A stretch of DNA of 64,000 nucleotides. Origin: JAFCUW01 sp049898325. GTDB taxonomy: Bacteria > Pseudomonadota > Gammaproteobacteria > Burkholderiales > Burkholderiaceae_D. Each line of letters opens with the position of its first letter. Position 1 is the first letter of the stretch. The notes under the pieces are model-generated. The model made no database searches. It saw nothing but the letters and a program-made list of their open reading frames with translations, and was not told the origin of the DNA. The stretch covers positions 62,001-126,000 of the forward strand of contig NZ_JAFCXL010000017.1 of the NCBI RefSeq assembly GCF_049898325.1, written 5' to 3'. Below, piece by piece: positions 1 through 9,817 of the stretch. A program made the position numbers and the translations under genes.

Positions 1-2525
1 CCAATCCGCTGACGCAGACGGGCTCGACGGAACTGCCGTTTGGCGCGATTGCCCAGGCATCGGTCATCACCGGCGGCTTCGGCGCGGAATTCGGCCGTTC
101 GATCGGTGGCGTTTTGAACGTCACCACCAAGAGCGGTACCAACAACTGGGAAGCGGGCGCACTGTTCAGCACCCAGCCGAACTCGGCGCGTTCCAAGTCG
201 AAAAACATCTACTACGATGAAACCGGCAATGCGGACAACGTCAAGACCAATGGCAAGCTGTATCAGCAGCGTGACCTGATCACCACCGGAACCCAGCAGT
301 ATGGCGTGTACATGGGCGGCCCGCTGATCAAGGACAAGCTGTTCATGTTCTACGCGATCGACCAGACCGAAACGCGCACCGGCAACCCCAACTCCACCGA
401 CAGCACCACGCTCGCGCGTGATGGCTGGTTCGACACCAAGACGGCACAAACCCGTTACGTGTTGAAACTGGACTGGAATCTGAACGACAACAACCGTTTT
501 GAATTCACCTCGATCGGCGACAATTCCGACGTCAATCTGCGTCGTTACGGCCTGAACGCCGACGGCTCGCACACGAGCACCAAGTACAGCGAGCGCACGG
601 ACCGCAATGCGGCTTCGACCGGTTCGTACTCGAACGCACTCAAGTATGTCGGTCAGATCACCGACGACGTCACCTTCACCGGTTTGTACGGCCAGTTGCG
701 CAATCCGCGCGGCGTGACGTTCGAGAACTACGACGTCAACAGCCAGCTGTACGCGGTCTCGTCGACCGTGGCCGGCCGCGAACCTGGCCTGCTGGCCGCT
801 GGTGGTTACACCAACTTCCAGAAATTCTCGGGTAACATCACGCCGCCCGGCACCGACAACGTCAAGTCCTACCGTGCCGACCTGGAGTGGAAACTGGGTA
901 GCCACACCGTCCGCGCCGGTCTCGACCGCAACGACATGGATTCGACCAACGCCGGCCTGTTCACCGCTGGCGGCGGCACCTGGACCTTCCGTCGCGTTCC
1001 TAACGGCACCGCCGGCGCGACCGTGTCGAACAATGTCTCGCTCAGCCGCCCTGCCATCGTCGCCAACTACGGTGGCCTCGGTACCCAGGGTTACTACGTG
1101 ACCAAGTTCCAGTTCTCCAGCCTGACTTCGGCAAGCGCATCGCAGCAAGCCCAGTACCTGGAAGACCGCTGGCAAGTCACCAAGAACCTGCTGGTCACTG
1201 GCGGTATTCGTAACGACCAGTACACCAACAGCAATGGCGATGGCGTCAAGTTCATCGACATGAAACGTGAAATCGCACCGCGCCTGGCCGCATCGTGGGA
1301 CGTCAACGGTGACTCGTCCGTCAAAGTGTTCGGTAGCGCCGGTCGTTACTACCTGCAACTGCCAACCCAGGTGGCAGCCCGTGCCGCCAGCCGTTCGACC
1401 TACATCCAGCAAGACTTTACCTACACCGGTATCGACGCCCTGGGTCAGCCGACCGGTTTGACCGCGATCAACCAGCCAGGTTCGCCAGATGGCGAACTGG
1501 GCCAGGCAAAAGATCCACGTTCCGTCGTCATGAAAGACCTCAAGCCGAACTATCAGGATGAAGTCACCCTGGGTTTTGAGCAGTCCTTCAATCCTTCCTT
1601 GAACTTCGGCGCCAAACTGACCTACCGCAAACTGGGCGCTGGTATCGATGACAGCTGCGACACCCGCCCAATGCTGGCGTACTCGGACAAGGTCGGCCTG
1701 CAACAAAAAGGTCGTGACTACCTGCCTTGCTACATCTTCAATCCGGGTTCGGCTGCCACCTTGTGGGTCGAGGGCCATGACAACAACGGACTGGCCATTC
1801 CAGGTTCGGGCCGTTACGTGACCTTCACCGAGGAGCAACTGGGCTTCCCGAAAGCGGAACGCAAGTACAAGGCGGTCGATCTGTTCGCCGAGCACCCAAT
1901 GCGCAACGGCTGGTATGGCAAGATCAACTACACCTGGTCGCGCAGCACCGGTAACATGGAAGGCCAGACCAACTCGGATACCGGCCAGCTCGACGTCGCT
2001 ACCACGGCTAACTGGGATTATCCAGAGTTCATGGCCGGCACCAACGGCGTGCTGCCGAATGACCGTACCCATCAGTTGAAAGCCTTCGGTTTCTACCAGC
2101 TCACCCCTGAGTGGTCGATCGGTGGTAACGCCCTGGTGCAGTCGGGTCGTCCTAAAGTCTGTATCGGCACCGACCTCGATGCTGAAGATGGCTTGAAGAA
2201 CCCACTGTACGGCGCGACCTACGGTGGTCCTGGCTACGGCAATGTCTACATGTGGTGCAACGGTTCGGCCGCACCACGTGGCACCATCGGTCGCATGCCT
2301 TTCGAAAAACGTCTGGACATGAACCTGGTGTACTCGCCGTCGTTGATCAAGGGCCTGGCATTCAAGGTTGACGTCTTCAACGTCTTCAACAAGCAGGAAG
2401 CCTTGACCCGTCAGGAAACCTACGATGCAGGCGATGGCGCTGTCCAGGCAAGCTACAACCGGGTTCGTGCTTACCAGACCCCGCGTTCGGCCAAGTTCAC
2501 CGTGCAATACGATCACAAGTTCTGA
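1..2525 (+). CDS. Oar-like TonB-dependent outer-membrane receptor, 5' truncated by the window edge
   Basis: The frame is open from the first bases of the window, so the N-terminus (signal peptide, probably a carboxypeptidase-like regulatory domain, and most of the plug) lies upstream. The first visible residues carry the end of a plug domain (VITGGFGAEFGRSIGGVLNV, then TTKSGTN), typical of Oar-type receptors. The remaining ~800 residues are beta-barrel-like, alternating aromatic and polar strands, and the protein ends in Phe (YDHKF), as outer-membrane barrels do. A TTG at 114 is only an internal codon, not the start. The substrate is unknown; Oar-family proteins are large TonB receptors sometimes linked to protein or peptide transport. 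The second half uses codons such as CGT, GGT and CCA more than its neighbours, which suggests strong expression (inference). Confidence 0.9.
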   Translation, partial: NPLTQTGSTELPFGAIAQASVITGGFGAEFGRSIGGVLNVTTKSGTNNWEAGALFSTQPNSARSKSKNIYYDETGNADNVKTNGKLYQQRDLITTGTQQYGVYMGGPLIKDKLFMFYAIDQTETRTGNPNSTDSTTLARDGWFDTKTAQTRYVLKLDWNLNDNNRFEFTSIGDNSDVNLRRYGLNADGSHTSTKYSERTDRNAASTGSYSNALKYVGQITDDVTFTGLYGQLRNPRGVTFENYDVNSQLYAVSSTVAGREPGLLAAGGYTNFQKFSGNITPPGTDNVKSYRADLEWKLGSHTVRAGLDRNDMDSTNAGLFTAGGGTWTFRRVPNGTAGATVSNNVSLSRPAIVANYGGLGTQGYYVTKFQFSSLTSASASQQAQYLEDRWQVTKNLLVTGGIRNDQYTNSNGDGVKFIDMKREIAPRLAASWDVNGDSSVKVFGSAGRYYLQLPTQVAARAASRSTYIQQDFTYTGIDALGQPTGLTAINQPGSPDGELGQAKDPRSVVMKDLKPNYQDEVTLGFEQSFNPSLNFGAKLTYRKLGAGIDDSCDTRPMLAYSDKVGLQQKGRDYLPCYIFNPGSAATLWVEGHDNNGLAIPGSGRYVTFTEEQLGFPKAERKYKAVDLFAEHPMRNGWYGKINYTWSRSTGNMEGQTNSDTGQLDVATTANWDYPEFMAGTNGVLPNDRTHQLKAFGFYQLTPEWSIGGNALVQSGRPKVCIGTDLDAEDGLKNPLYGATYGGPGYGNVYMWCNGSAAPRGTIGRMPFEKRLDMNLVYSPSLIKGLAFKVDVFNVFNKQEALTRQETYDAGDGAVQASYNRVRAYQTPRSAKFTVQYDHKF

Positions 2526-2569
2526 TCGTCCTGGTCTGCTGGAGCCGCCGCGCTCCAGCACTTGACTGC

Positions 2570-2604
2570 AAAAAACCGCCAGCATCGCGCTGGCGGTTTT
2601 TTTT
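2570..2604. terminator. Bidirectional intrinsic terminator between the Oar-like receptor and rsmE
   Basis: Stem CCGCCAGC (2576-2583), 5-nt loop, GCTGGCGG (2589-2596), flanked by six A's on the left and eight T's on the right. It can therefore stop transcripts from both convergent genes. Confidence 0.9.
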
Positions 2605-2671
2605 CGCGCATGGCGCCTTGCCCCTCAATGCCTCGCTGTGCGCCACGGCCTGCCCGTGGCGCGGTTGTATC

Positions 2672-3397
2672 TCAGTGTTCGCCCCAGATGGCGGCCAATG
2701 TGGCCAACACGGCCAGCCCGGCCGTTTCCGTGCGCAGCACGCGCGGTCCCAGGCCCAGCGCGATGGCGCCGCCTTCCAGCGCTGCCGCTTCTTCCTCGTC
2801 CGTCAAGCCCCCTTCCGGTCCGATCAGTACCGTCAGCGCCTGCGGCGCCCGCGCCGCTGCCCATGCGGCCAGTGGCTGTTGTGCTCGCGGACTGAGCAGG
2901 ATGCGCTGCGCGCCGCCGGCGCTGGCAGTGAACTCGCGCAGTTGGGACAGGGGCGCCAGCGCTGGCAAGCGGTTGCGACCGCTTTGTTCGGCGGCGGCGA
3001 CGATAATGCCTTGCCAGTGCGCATGGCGTTTCTCGGCGCGCTCGCCGCTCAGCCGCACCACGCTGCGCTGGGCCAGCACGGGCACGATCGCCGCCACCCC
3101 CAGTTCGACCGATTTTTCGATGATCCAATCCATCTTGCCCGCCTCCGGCAAGGCTTGCACCAGCGTCAGCGGGTAGGGCAGTTCGCACTCGCGCGCCGTG
3201 AAGGCGAGGATGCGGGCGCTGGCGCCTTTCTTGTCGAGCGTGAGCAGTTCGGCGTCGAACTGGCCGCCTTCGCCATTGAACAGGGTCAGCGTTGTGCCCG
3301 GCTGCAGGCGCACCACCCAGGCATGGTGGGCGACGGCGGCAGGCAGGTCGATGGTGGCGCCGGCGGCGAGCGGTTGGGGGCAGTAGAAACGTGGCAT
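2672..3397 (-). CDS. rsmE: 16S rRNA (uracil(1498)-N(3))-methyltransferase RsmE
   Basis: SPOUT-class methyltransferase that methylates N3 of U1498 in 16S rRNA using SAM. Visible signatures are the N-terminal PUA-like part (MPRFYC...HHAWVVRLQPG), the middle segment KMDWIIEKSVELGV, and the C-terminal trefoil-knot motifs LIGPEGGLTDEE and LGPRVLRTETA. I chose the ATG at 3397 (241 aa) because RsmE proteins normally begin at MPRFY; an upstream in-frame ATG at 3445 would add 16 unrelated residues. The gene is divergent from tkt and convergent with the preceding receptor. Confidence 0.92.
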   Translation of the reverse strand: MPRFYCPQPLAAGATIDLPAAVAHHAWVVRLQPGTTLTLFNGEGGQFDAELLTLDKKGASARILAFTARECELPYPLTLVQALPEAGKMDWIIEKSVELGVAAIVPVLAQRSVVRLSGERAEKRHAHWQGIIVAAAEQSGRNRLPALAPLSQLREFTASAGGAQRILLSPRAQQPLAAWAAARAPQALTVLIGPEGGLTDEEEAAALEGGAIALGLGPRVLRTETAGLAVLATLAAIWGEH

Positions 3398-3549
3398 GAA
3401 AGACCTGTCGATGAGGGCAATGGCGGGCTGAATAATCTGCCGCATTTTAAGGCGCAGCCCCTCACTCTGGTAAAATAGTTGGCTCAGCGCCGCCGGTTCC
3501 CGCCGCCGGCGTGCCGCTTTCCCGTTCCACGACCTGACCTATTCGACCC

Positions 3550-5547
3550 ATGAAACCTATGCAAACCACTACCAAGATGGCCAACGCAATCCGCGCTTTG
3601 GCAATGGACGCTGTCCAGAAAGCCAACTCCGGCCACCCTGGCATGCCAATGGGCATGGCCGACATCGCCGTGGCGCTGTGGGATGGGCATTACAAGCACA
3701 ATCCGGCCAACCCGTCATGGGCCAACCGCGACCGCTTCCTGTTGTCGAACGGTCATGGCTCGATGCTCCATTACGCGCTGCTGCACCTGTCCGGCTACGA
3801 GCTGAGCATGGACGACCTGCGCGCCTTCCGCCAGTTGCACTCGAAAACCCCGGGCCACCCGGAAGTGGACGTCACCCCCGGCATCGAAACGACCACGGGC
3901 CCGCTGGGCCAGGGCCTGGCCAACGCGGTCGGCATGGCGCTGGCTGAATCGCTGCTGGCGGCTGAATTCAACAAGCCGGGCCTCGACGTGGTCGACCACA
4001 CCACCTATGCCTTCCTGGGCGACGGTTGCCTGATGGAAGGCATCTCGCACGAAGTGTGCTCGCTGGCCGGCACCCTGGGCTTGAACAAGCTGATCTGCCT
4101 GTATGACGACAACGGCATCTCGATCGACGGCAAAGTCGAAGGCTGGTTCACCGACGACACCCCGGGCCGCTTCGAAGCGTATGGCTGGAACGTCATCCGC
4201 GCGGTCGACGGCCACGACGTCGCCGCTGTCGCCGCCGCCATCGCCCTGGCGCGCCAGGCCAGCAAACCCACCCTGATCTGCTGCAAGACCATCATCGGCA
4301 AGGGGTCGCCCAACCTGCAGGGCGGCGACAAGGTGCACGGCGCCGCGCTGGGCGAGACCGAAGTCGCTGCCGTGCGCGCCTACCTGCACTGGGACGCTGC
4401 GCCGTTCGAGATTCCTGCCGATGTCTACGCTGCCTGGGACGCGAAAGTTGCCGGCGCCGCCGCCGAAAGCGCATGGAACGCCACCTTCGCCACCTACCGC
4501 GCCCAGTTCCCCGCCCAGGCGGCCGAGCTGGAACGCCGTATGGCCGGCAACTTGCCCGACAATTTCGAGTCCACCTTGGCCGCGGCGATCGCCACCTGCG
4601 TCGACAAGAAAGAAAACATTGCCACCCGCAAGGCCAGCCAGAACGCCATCCAGGCGCTGGCGCCCGTGCTGCCCGAGTTCCTGGGCGGTTCGGCCGATCT
4701 GACCAGCTCGAACCTGACCAACTGGAAAGAAAGCGTCAACGTCCGTTCCGGCAAGCCGGGCAACCATATCAATTACGGCGTGCGCGAATTCGGCATGAGC
4801 GCCATCATGAACGGCATCGCCCTGCACGGCGGCTACATTCCGTTCGGCGCGACCTTCCTCACCTTCTCCGACTACAGCCGCAATGCCCTGCGCATGGCCG
4901 CGCTGATGAAACGGCGTTCGATCTTCGTGTTCACCCACGATTCGATCGGCCTGGGCGAAGACGGCCCCACCCACCAGTCGGTCGAGCACGTCTCGTCCCT
5001 GCGCCTGATCCCCCAACTCGACAACTGGCGTCCGTGCGACACCGTCGAGTCGGCTGTCGCCTGGGGTGCGGCCGTGCGCCGCCATAACGGCCCGTCGACC
5101 CTGATCTTCTCGCGCCAGAACCTGCCCTACCAGGAGCGCACGGCGCAGCAGATCGCCGACATCGCCCGCGGCGGCTACGTGCTGCAAGATGCCGCCGGTG
5201 CCAGGATCATCCTGATCGCCACCGGTTCCGAAATCGAGCTGGCGGTCAAGGCCGCCGCCGCGCTGACGGCGCAAGGCGTGGCCGTGCGCGTGGTGTCGAT
5301 GCCGTCGACCGACGTGTTCGACCGCCAGGATGCTGCCTACAAGGCCAGCGTGCTCACGCGCGGCGTGCCGCGGGTGGCGATCGAAGCGGGTGTGACGGAC
5401 TTCTGGTACAAATACGTGGGTCTCGAAGGCGCCGTGGTGGGCATCGACAGCTTCGGCGAATCGGCCCCTGCACCCGAGTTGTTCAAGCATTTCGGCTTTA
5501 CCGTCGACAACGTCGTGGCCAAGGCCATGATCGTGTTGGCCCAATAA
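3550..5547 (+). CDS. tkt: Transketolase
   Basis: Thiamine-diphosphate enzyme of the pentose phosphate pathway that moves two-carbon ketol units between sugar phosphates. The 665-aa length matches the family. Visible motifs: KANSGHPGMPMGMAD near the N-terminus, GHGSMLHYALLHLSGY, the ThDP motif beginning GDGCLMEGISHE and ending at the DDN segment, the central pyrimidine-domain segment GVREFGMSAIMNG, and DSIGLGEDGPTHQ. Either ATG 3550 or ATG 3559 could be the start; both are compatible with the family. It is followed 72 bases later by gap, so the two are probably co-transcribed glycolysis/pentose phosphate genes. Confidence 0.96.
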   Translation: MKPMQTTTKMANAIRALAMDAVQKANSGHPGMPMGMADIAVALWDGHYKHNPANPSWANRDRFLLSNGHGSMLHYALLHLSGYELSMDDLRAFRQLHSKTPGHPEVDVTPGIETTTGPLGQGLANAVGMALAESLLAAEFNKPGLDVVDHTTYAFLGDGCLMEGISHEVCSLAGTLGLNKLICLYDDNGISIDGKVEGWFTDDTPGRFEAYGWNVIRAVDGHDVAAVAAAIALARQASKPTLICCKTIIGKGSPNLQGGDKVHGAALGETEVAAVRAYLHWDAAPFEIPADVYAAWDAKVAGAAAESAWNATFATYRAQFPAQAAELERRMAGNLPDNFESTLAAAIATCVDKKENIATRKASQNAIQALAPVLPEFLGGSADLTSSNLTNWKESVNVRSGKPGNHINYGVREFGMSAIMNGIALHGGYIPFGATFLTFSDYSRNALRMAALMKRRSIFVFTHDSIGLGEDGPTHQSVEHVSSLRLIPQLDNWRPCDTVESAVAWGAAVRRHNGPSTLIFSRQNLPYQERTAQQIADIARGGYVLQDAAGARIILIATGSEIELAVKAAAALTAQGVAVRVVSMPSTDVFDRQDAAYKASVLTRGVPRVAIEAGVTDFWYKYVGLEGAVVGIDSFGESAPAPELFKHFGFTVDNVVAKAMIVLAQ

Positions 5548-5619
5548 AACAAGAGCGGCCGCGGCCGGCCCGTCCGGTCAGTGGCCTATAAAACGGTTTT
5601 TATTACTGAGGAGCAGAAA

Positions 5620-6633
5620 ATGACGATCAAAGTTGCCATCAATGGCTATGGCCGTATCGGCCGCAACGTGTTGCGCGCTTTCTACGAGGGCGGCAAGAAA
5701 CAGGACATCCAGATCGTTGCCATCAACGACCTGGGCGACGCCAAGTCGAATGCCCACCTGACCCGCTATGACACCGCCCACGGCAAGTTTCCCGGCACCG
5801 TCACCGTCGATGGCGACAATATGATCGTCAACGGCGATCCGATCCGCGTGTTCGCCCAGCGTAACCCCGCTGAAATTCCATGGGGCGAGCTCGGCGTCGA
5901 CGTCGTGCTCGAGTGCACGGGCTTTTTCACCACCAAGGAAAAGGCTTCGGCCCACCTCAAGGGCGGCGCCAAAAAGGTCATCATCTCGGCCCCGGGCGGC
6001 AAGGATGTCGACGCCACCATCGTCTACGGTGTCAACCAGGACGTGCTCAAGGCCACCGACACGGTCATCTCGAACGCCTCCTGCACCACCAACTGCCTGG
6101 CACCGCTGGTCAAGCCCCTCAACGACGCCATCGGCATCGAAACGGGCCTGATGACCACCATCCACGCCTACACCAACGACCAGGTCCTGTCGGACGTCAT
6201 GCACGAAGACTTGCGCCGCGCCCGTTCGGCCACGATGAGCATGATCCCCACCAAGACCGGCGCTGCCGCCGCGGTGGGCCTGGTGCTGCCGGAACTCAAT
6301 GGCAAGCTGGACGGTTTCGCCATCCGCGTGCCGACCATCAATGTCTCGCTGGTCGACCTCACCTTCATCGCCAAGCGCGACACGACGGTCGAGGAAGTGA
6401 ACGCACTGATGGAAAAAGCCGCTGCCGAAGGTCCCCTGAAGGGCATCCTGACGTACCAGACCGAACCGCTGGTATCGATCGACTTCAACCATAACCCGGC
6501 CTCGTCGAATTTCGATTCGACCCTGACCAAGGTGTCGGGCCGCCTGGTCAAGGTGTCGTCGTGGTACGACAATGAGTGGGGTTTCTCGAACCGCATGCTC
6601 GACACCACCGTGGCACTGATGAACGCCAAGTAA
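5620..6633 (+). CDS. gap: Type I glyceraldehyde-3-phosphate dehydrogenase
   Basis: Oxidises glyceraldehyde 3-phosphate to 1,3-bisphosphoglycerate with NAD. The Rossmann motif INGYGRIGRNVLR is at the N-terminus, the acidic residue in INDLGD fits NAD preference, the catalytic Cys lies in SNASCTTNCLAPL, and the active-site His in the HAYTNDQ segment. The ATG at 5620 has a GAGGAG ribosome-binding site; an ORF opening at 5581 adds 13 residues unlike the family. Length is 337 aa. It lies directly after tkt; no pgk follows, a TonB receptor does. Confidence 0.96.
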   Translation: MTIKVAINGYGRIGRNVLRAFYEGGKKQDIQIVAINDLGDAKSNAHLTRYDTAHGKFPGTVTVDGDNMIVNGDPIRVFAQRNPAEIPWGELGVDVVLECTGFFTTKEKASAHLKGGAKKVIISAPGGKDVDATIVYGVNQDVLKATDTVISNASCTTNCLAPLVKPLNDAIGIETGLMTTIHAYTNDQVLSDVMHEDLRRARSATMSMIPTKTGAAAAVGLVLPELNGKLDGFAIRVPTINVSLVDLTFIAKRDTTVEEVNALMEKAAAEGPLKGILTYQTEPLVSIDFNHNPASSNFDSTLTKVSGRLVKVSSWYDNEWGFSNRMLDTTVALMNAK

Positions 6634-6652
6634 GCGTCGCGCTGGCCAATCA

Positions 6653-6678
6653 ACCCGGACTGCGGTCCGGGTTTTTTT
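6653..6678 (+). terminator. Intrinsic terminator after gap
   Basis: Stem ACCCGGAC (6653-6660), loop TGCG, GTCCGGGT (6665-6672), followed by a T-run to 6678. Confidence 0.88.
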
Positions 6679-6898
6679 ACGCCTGTGCAAACTGGTCTTC
6701 AATTGTAAAATGGTTTAGGCATTTTGCATAAAATAACAACACATTTCGTGACATTTCCACTAATTAGTCAGCGCGATCTTTACGAAAATTAACATCCTGT
6801 GCGATTCTTCTCCCCCTGCGTACTTACTGCGCAGGCAGACGACGACGGTGTAGTCGCTTACTCGACAAGACCGAGAATAATTTTCACAGGGGAATTTT

Positions 6899-9751
6899 TT
6901 GAATCACAAGTTTTTACTCAAGCATAGTGTTGTAGCAGTTGCACTGACGATGGCATCGTCGCAGTTCGTCCAGGCCCAGGAAGCCGCGCAGCCCATCACC
7001 AAGGTCACCATCACTGGCTCGAACATCAAGCGCGCCGAAAAAGAAGGTACTTCGCCGGTCGAAGTGATGACCGCCAAGCAGATCGCCGCCACCGGCGCCA
7101 GCACGGTCCAGGACTTGCTGCACTCGATCCCCGCCTTCGGTTCGGGCTCGTCGATCGACGTCGTCGACGGCAGTTTCTCGAAAGGCGCTTCGACCGCCTC
7201 GCTGCGCGGTCTCGGTTCGTCCTCCACCCTGATCCTGTTGAACGGCCGTCGCATCACCGCGTCCGCCTACGCCGACCCGAACCAGGGCAAATCGGCCGTG
7301 TATGACCTCAACACGATTCCCATTTCCGCCATCGAGCGCGTGGAAATCTTCAAGGACGGCGCGTCGGCCGTCTACGGTTCCGACGCCATCGCCGGCGTGG
7401 TCAACTTCATCACCAAGTCCGAATACAAGGGCGCCCAACTGTCGGCCAACTATTCCGGCAACGGCAAGAATGAATTCAACCGCAAGGCCGTCAACGGCAT
7501 CTTCGGTTTCGGCGACCTGAACAAGGACCGCTACAACGTCTTCGTCAGCGCCGATATCGCCGAGCGGGGCCGCACCATGATCAGCGACGTCGATGCAATC
7601 GACAAGACGCGCCTGGCCGCCATCAACAACCGCTTGAATCCCTTGTCGAGCAACTTGAGCGACCAGGCCTTCTTCTACCGCGAGCGCACCCCCAATCTGC
7701 GCAATTTTGCCAACAGCTACGCCTTGCGCGCCGACGTCATCAACCGCACCAATTGCCCGACCGGCAACCAGGTCACCGGTGACATGGCCGCCAACAATCT
7801 GCTGGCCACCTCGACCCTGGTCGGCCGCACGTTCTGTAACTTCAACCTGAACGACTACACCGAAGCACAGGGCACCGGCAAGGACTACAACGTGCTCTCG
7901 CGCGCGACCATCCAGTTGTCGCCGGACGTGCAGTCGTTCACCGAATTCGGTTACAGCCGCTCGGACCGCGACTACCTGGGCGCGCCGCGCTCGTTCCAGA
8001 GCACCTCGCCGAGCACCGTGTTCTCGACCGGCGCCGCGCAGGACTTCCAGATCATCCTGCCAATCGGTCACCCGGACAATCCATTCCCGACCTCGCGTTC
8101 GGCCGTTGGCCTGCGCATGAACGCCAAGGGCGGTTCGGACAACAAGAACGAAACCGTGCGCCTGGTCACCGGTCTGAAGGGCACCACCGGCGCCTTCGAC
8201 TGGGAAACGGCGGCCATGTACAACCGCAATGAGCGCACCGAGAACTACTTCGGCCTGCTGTACCGCCCGACCCTGGCGCGCATCATGACGGAAAACCGGA
8301 CCCTGGCAGCGACCCTGGCCGATCCGACCTCGACCGCCACCGTCACCAACCGCAATTTCTCGCAGGTCGTCCAGCTCGACGCCAAGGCCTCCACCACCAT
8401 CGGCAAGCTCCCTGGTGGCGATATCGGCCTGGCCTTCGGTGTTGAAGGACGCCAGGAAAAAATCGGCCTGACCCCCGACGTGCTGACCCAGCGCGGCGAC
8501 ATCGTCGGCCTGGCCAACTCGGCCATCGACGGCAGCCGCAAGGTCTATTCGGCCTTCGTCGAAACCCGCACGCCGTTCGCCAAGACGTTCGAAATGGACT
8601 TCGCCGCCCGTTACGACAAGTACCCGAACGACAAGAGCTTCGTGCCGAAAGTGGGCGCCAAGTGGGACATCAGCCCGATGGCCACCGTGCGCGGCACCTT
8701 CGCCCGCGGTTTCCGTGCGCCAGCGCTGATCCAGGTCTCGCCAGGCGGCGTCCAGTCGTTCTCGACCGTGACTGACACGGCCCGTTGCCCCGATGGTGTC
8801 AAGCCGCTGACCGGCGCCGACCAGGTCGATTGCTCGAAAGGTATTTCCAGCTTGTCCGCCGGCACCCCCGGCCTGGCCCCGGAAAAATCGAAGAGCTACT
8901 CGCTGGGCCTGATCCTGGCGCCAACCCGCGACATCGACGTGCTGATCGACTACTACAACATCCGCAAAGAGCAGGAAACGGCTTTGCTGAGCGCCCAGTA
9001 CGTGATCGATCACCCGGACCTGTACCCAGGTGCGGCCGTGCGCGCCACCAACGTCGGTTCCCTGCTGGTCGATGGCAGCGGCAAGCCGATCCCGGGCACC
9101 GGTCCTTTGACCGCTGTCAACCGTTCCTACGTCAACCAGGGCAGCACGCAAGTGTCGGGCCTGGCGTTCGAAGTTGCCATGCGCAAGTCGCTGGGCGACC
9201 AGGGCACCCTGTCGGGCAAGCTGAACTGGGAATACGTCATTGACTACACCCGCGCCGAGCGCCCGGGTGAGGCGGAAGCGAATGCGGCCGGCACCGCCGG
9301 CGGTATCTCGGACTGGGCCACCAGCGTGGGCGACATTCCCCGCAACCGTGGTTCGTACACCCTGAACTGGACGCGCGGCGTGCACGCCCTGAGCGGTTCG
9401 GTCGACTACGTCGGTCCCGTGTCGCTGCTGCGCCGTTCGGAAAACACCAACGTCTACGCGGTGCCATACTGCCATTACGGCGTCGGTCAGCCAAGCACGG
9501 CCTACCAGTTGGGTGGCCTGGCGAAATTCAGCGACTACTCGAACGGTACCTGCGGCGTCAACAGCTGGACCACCTTCGGTATGTCGTACACCTACACGGG
9601 CGTGAAAAACCTGTCGGTCAACTTCAACATCCGCAACCTGCTCGACACGGCAGCGCCGTACGATCCACGTTACGCGGTGGGCGGTTACAACACCCAGCTG
9701 CATAACGGCTATGGCCGCTTCTTCAAGCTGAGCGCGACCTACACGTTTTAA
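6899..9751 (+). CDS. TonB-dependent outer-membrane receptor
   Basis: 950-aa outer-membrane active-transport receptor. Signal peptide 1-26 (cleavage after FVQA, before QEAAQ). The plug domain starts at KVTITGSNIKRAE and includes SLRGLGSSSTLILLNGRRI and AVYGSDAIAGVVNFITK. The barrel follows and ends in the outer-membrane signature YTF. I chose the TTG at 6899, which has AGGGGA at 6888-6893 with 5-nt spacing and gives a proper signal peptide. The ligand cannot be told from sequence. The 265-base gap upstream is AT-richer than the genes and probably holds its promoter. A terminator follows. Confidence 0.93.
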   Translation: MNHKFLLKHSVVAVALTMASSQFVQAQEAAQPITKVTITGSNIKRAEKEGTSPVEVMTAKQIAATGASTVQDLLHSIPAFGSGSSIDVVDGSFSKGASTASLRGLGSSSTLILLNGRRITASAYADPNQGKSAVYDLNTIPISAIERVEIFKDGASAVYGSDAIAGVVNFITKSEYKGAQLSANYSGNGKNEFNRKAVNGIFGFGDLNKDRYNVFVSADIAERGRTMISDVDAIDKTRLAAINNRLNPLSSNLSDQAFFYRERTPNLRNFANSYALRADVINRTNCPTGNQVTGDMAANNLLATSTLVGRTFCNFNLNDYTEAQGTGKDYNVLSRATIQLSPDVQSFTEFGYSRSDRDYLGAPRSFQSTSPSTVFSTGAAQDFQIILPIGHPDNPFPTSRSAVGLRMNAKGGSDNKNETVRLVTGLKGTTGAFDWETAAMYNRNERTENYFGLLYRPTLARIMTENRTLAATLADPTSTATVTNRNFSQVVQLDAKASTTIGKLPGGDIGLAFGVEGRQEKIGLTPDVLTQRGDIVGLANSAIDGSRKVYSAFVETRTPFAKTFEMDFAARYDKYPNDKSFVPKVGAKWDISPMATVRGTFARGFRAPALIQVSPGGVQSFSTVTDTARCPDGVKPLTGADQVDCSKGISSLSAGTPGLAPEKSKSYSLGLILAPTRDIDVLIDYYNIRKEQETALLSAQYVIDHPDLYPGAAVRATNVGSLLVDGSGKPIPGTGPLTAVNRSYVNQGSTQVSGLAFEVAMRKSLGDQGTLSGKLNWEYVIDYTRAERPGEAEANAAGTAGGISDWATSVGDIPRNRGSYTLNWTRGVHALSGSVDYVGPVSLLRRSENTNVYAVPYCHYGVGQPSTAYQLGGLAKFSDYSNGTCGVNSWTTFGMSYTYTGVKNLSVNFNIRNLLDTAAPYDPRYAVGGYNTQLHNGYGRFFKLSATYTF

Positions 9752-9776
9752 GTTGCCGCAGTTGTAGTGCCATCGA

Positions 9777-9807
9777 AAGCCGCCCGCAGTTCCGGGGCGG
9801 CTTTTTT
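9777..9807. terminator. Bidirectional terminator between TonB receptor and glnE
   Basis: Stem AAGCCGCCC (9777-9785) pairs with GGGCGGCTT (9795-9803), then a T-run. The A/T flanks let it serve both convergent genes. Confidence 0.85.
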
Positions 9808-9817
9808 CATGGCCCGT

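Noticed and set aside
3715..5544. 609-codon open frame on the minus strand opposite tkt
   Set aside because: Shadow of the high-GC codon bias of transketolase; it has no family features. The same applies to long antisense frames opposite gap, the TonB receptors, infB, nusA, typA and the chemoreceptor.
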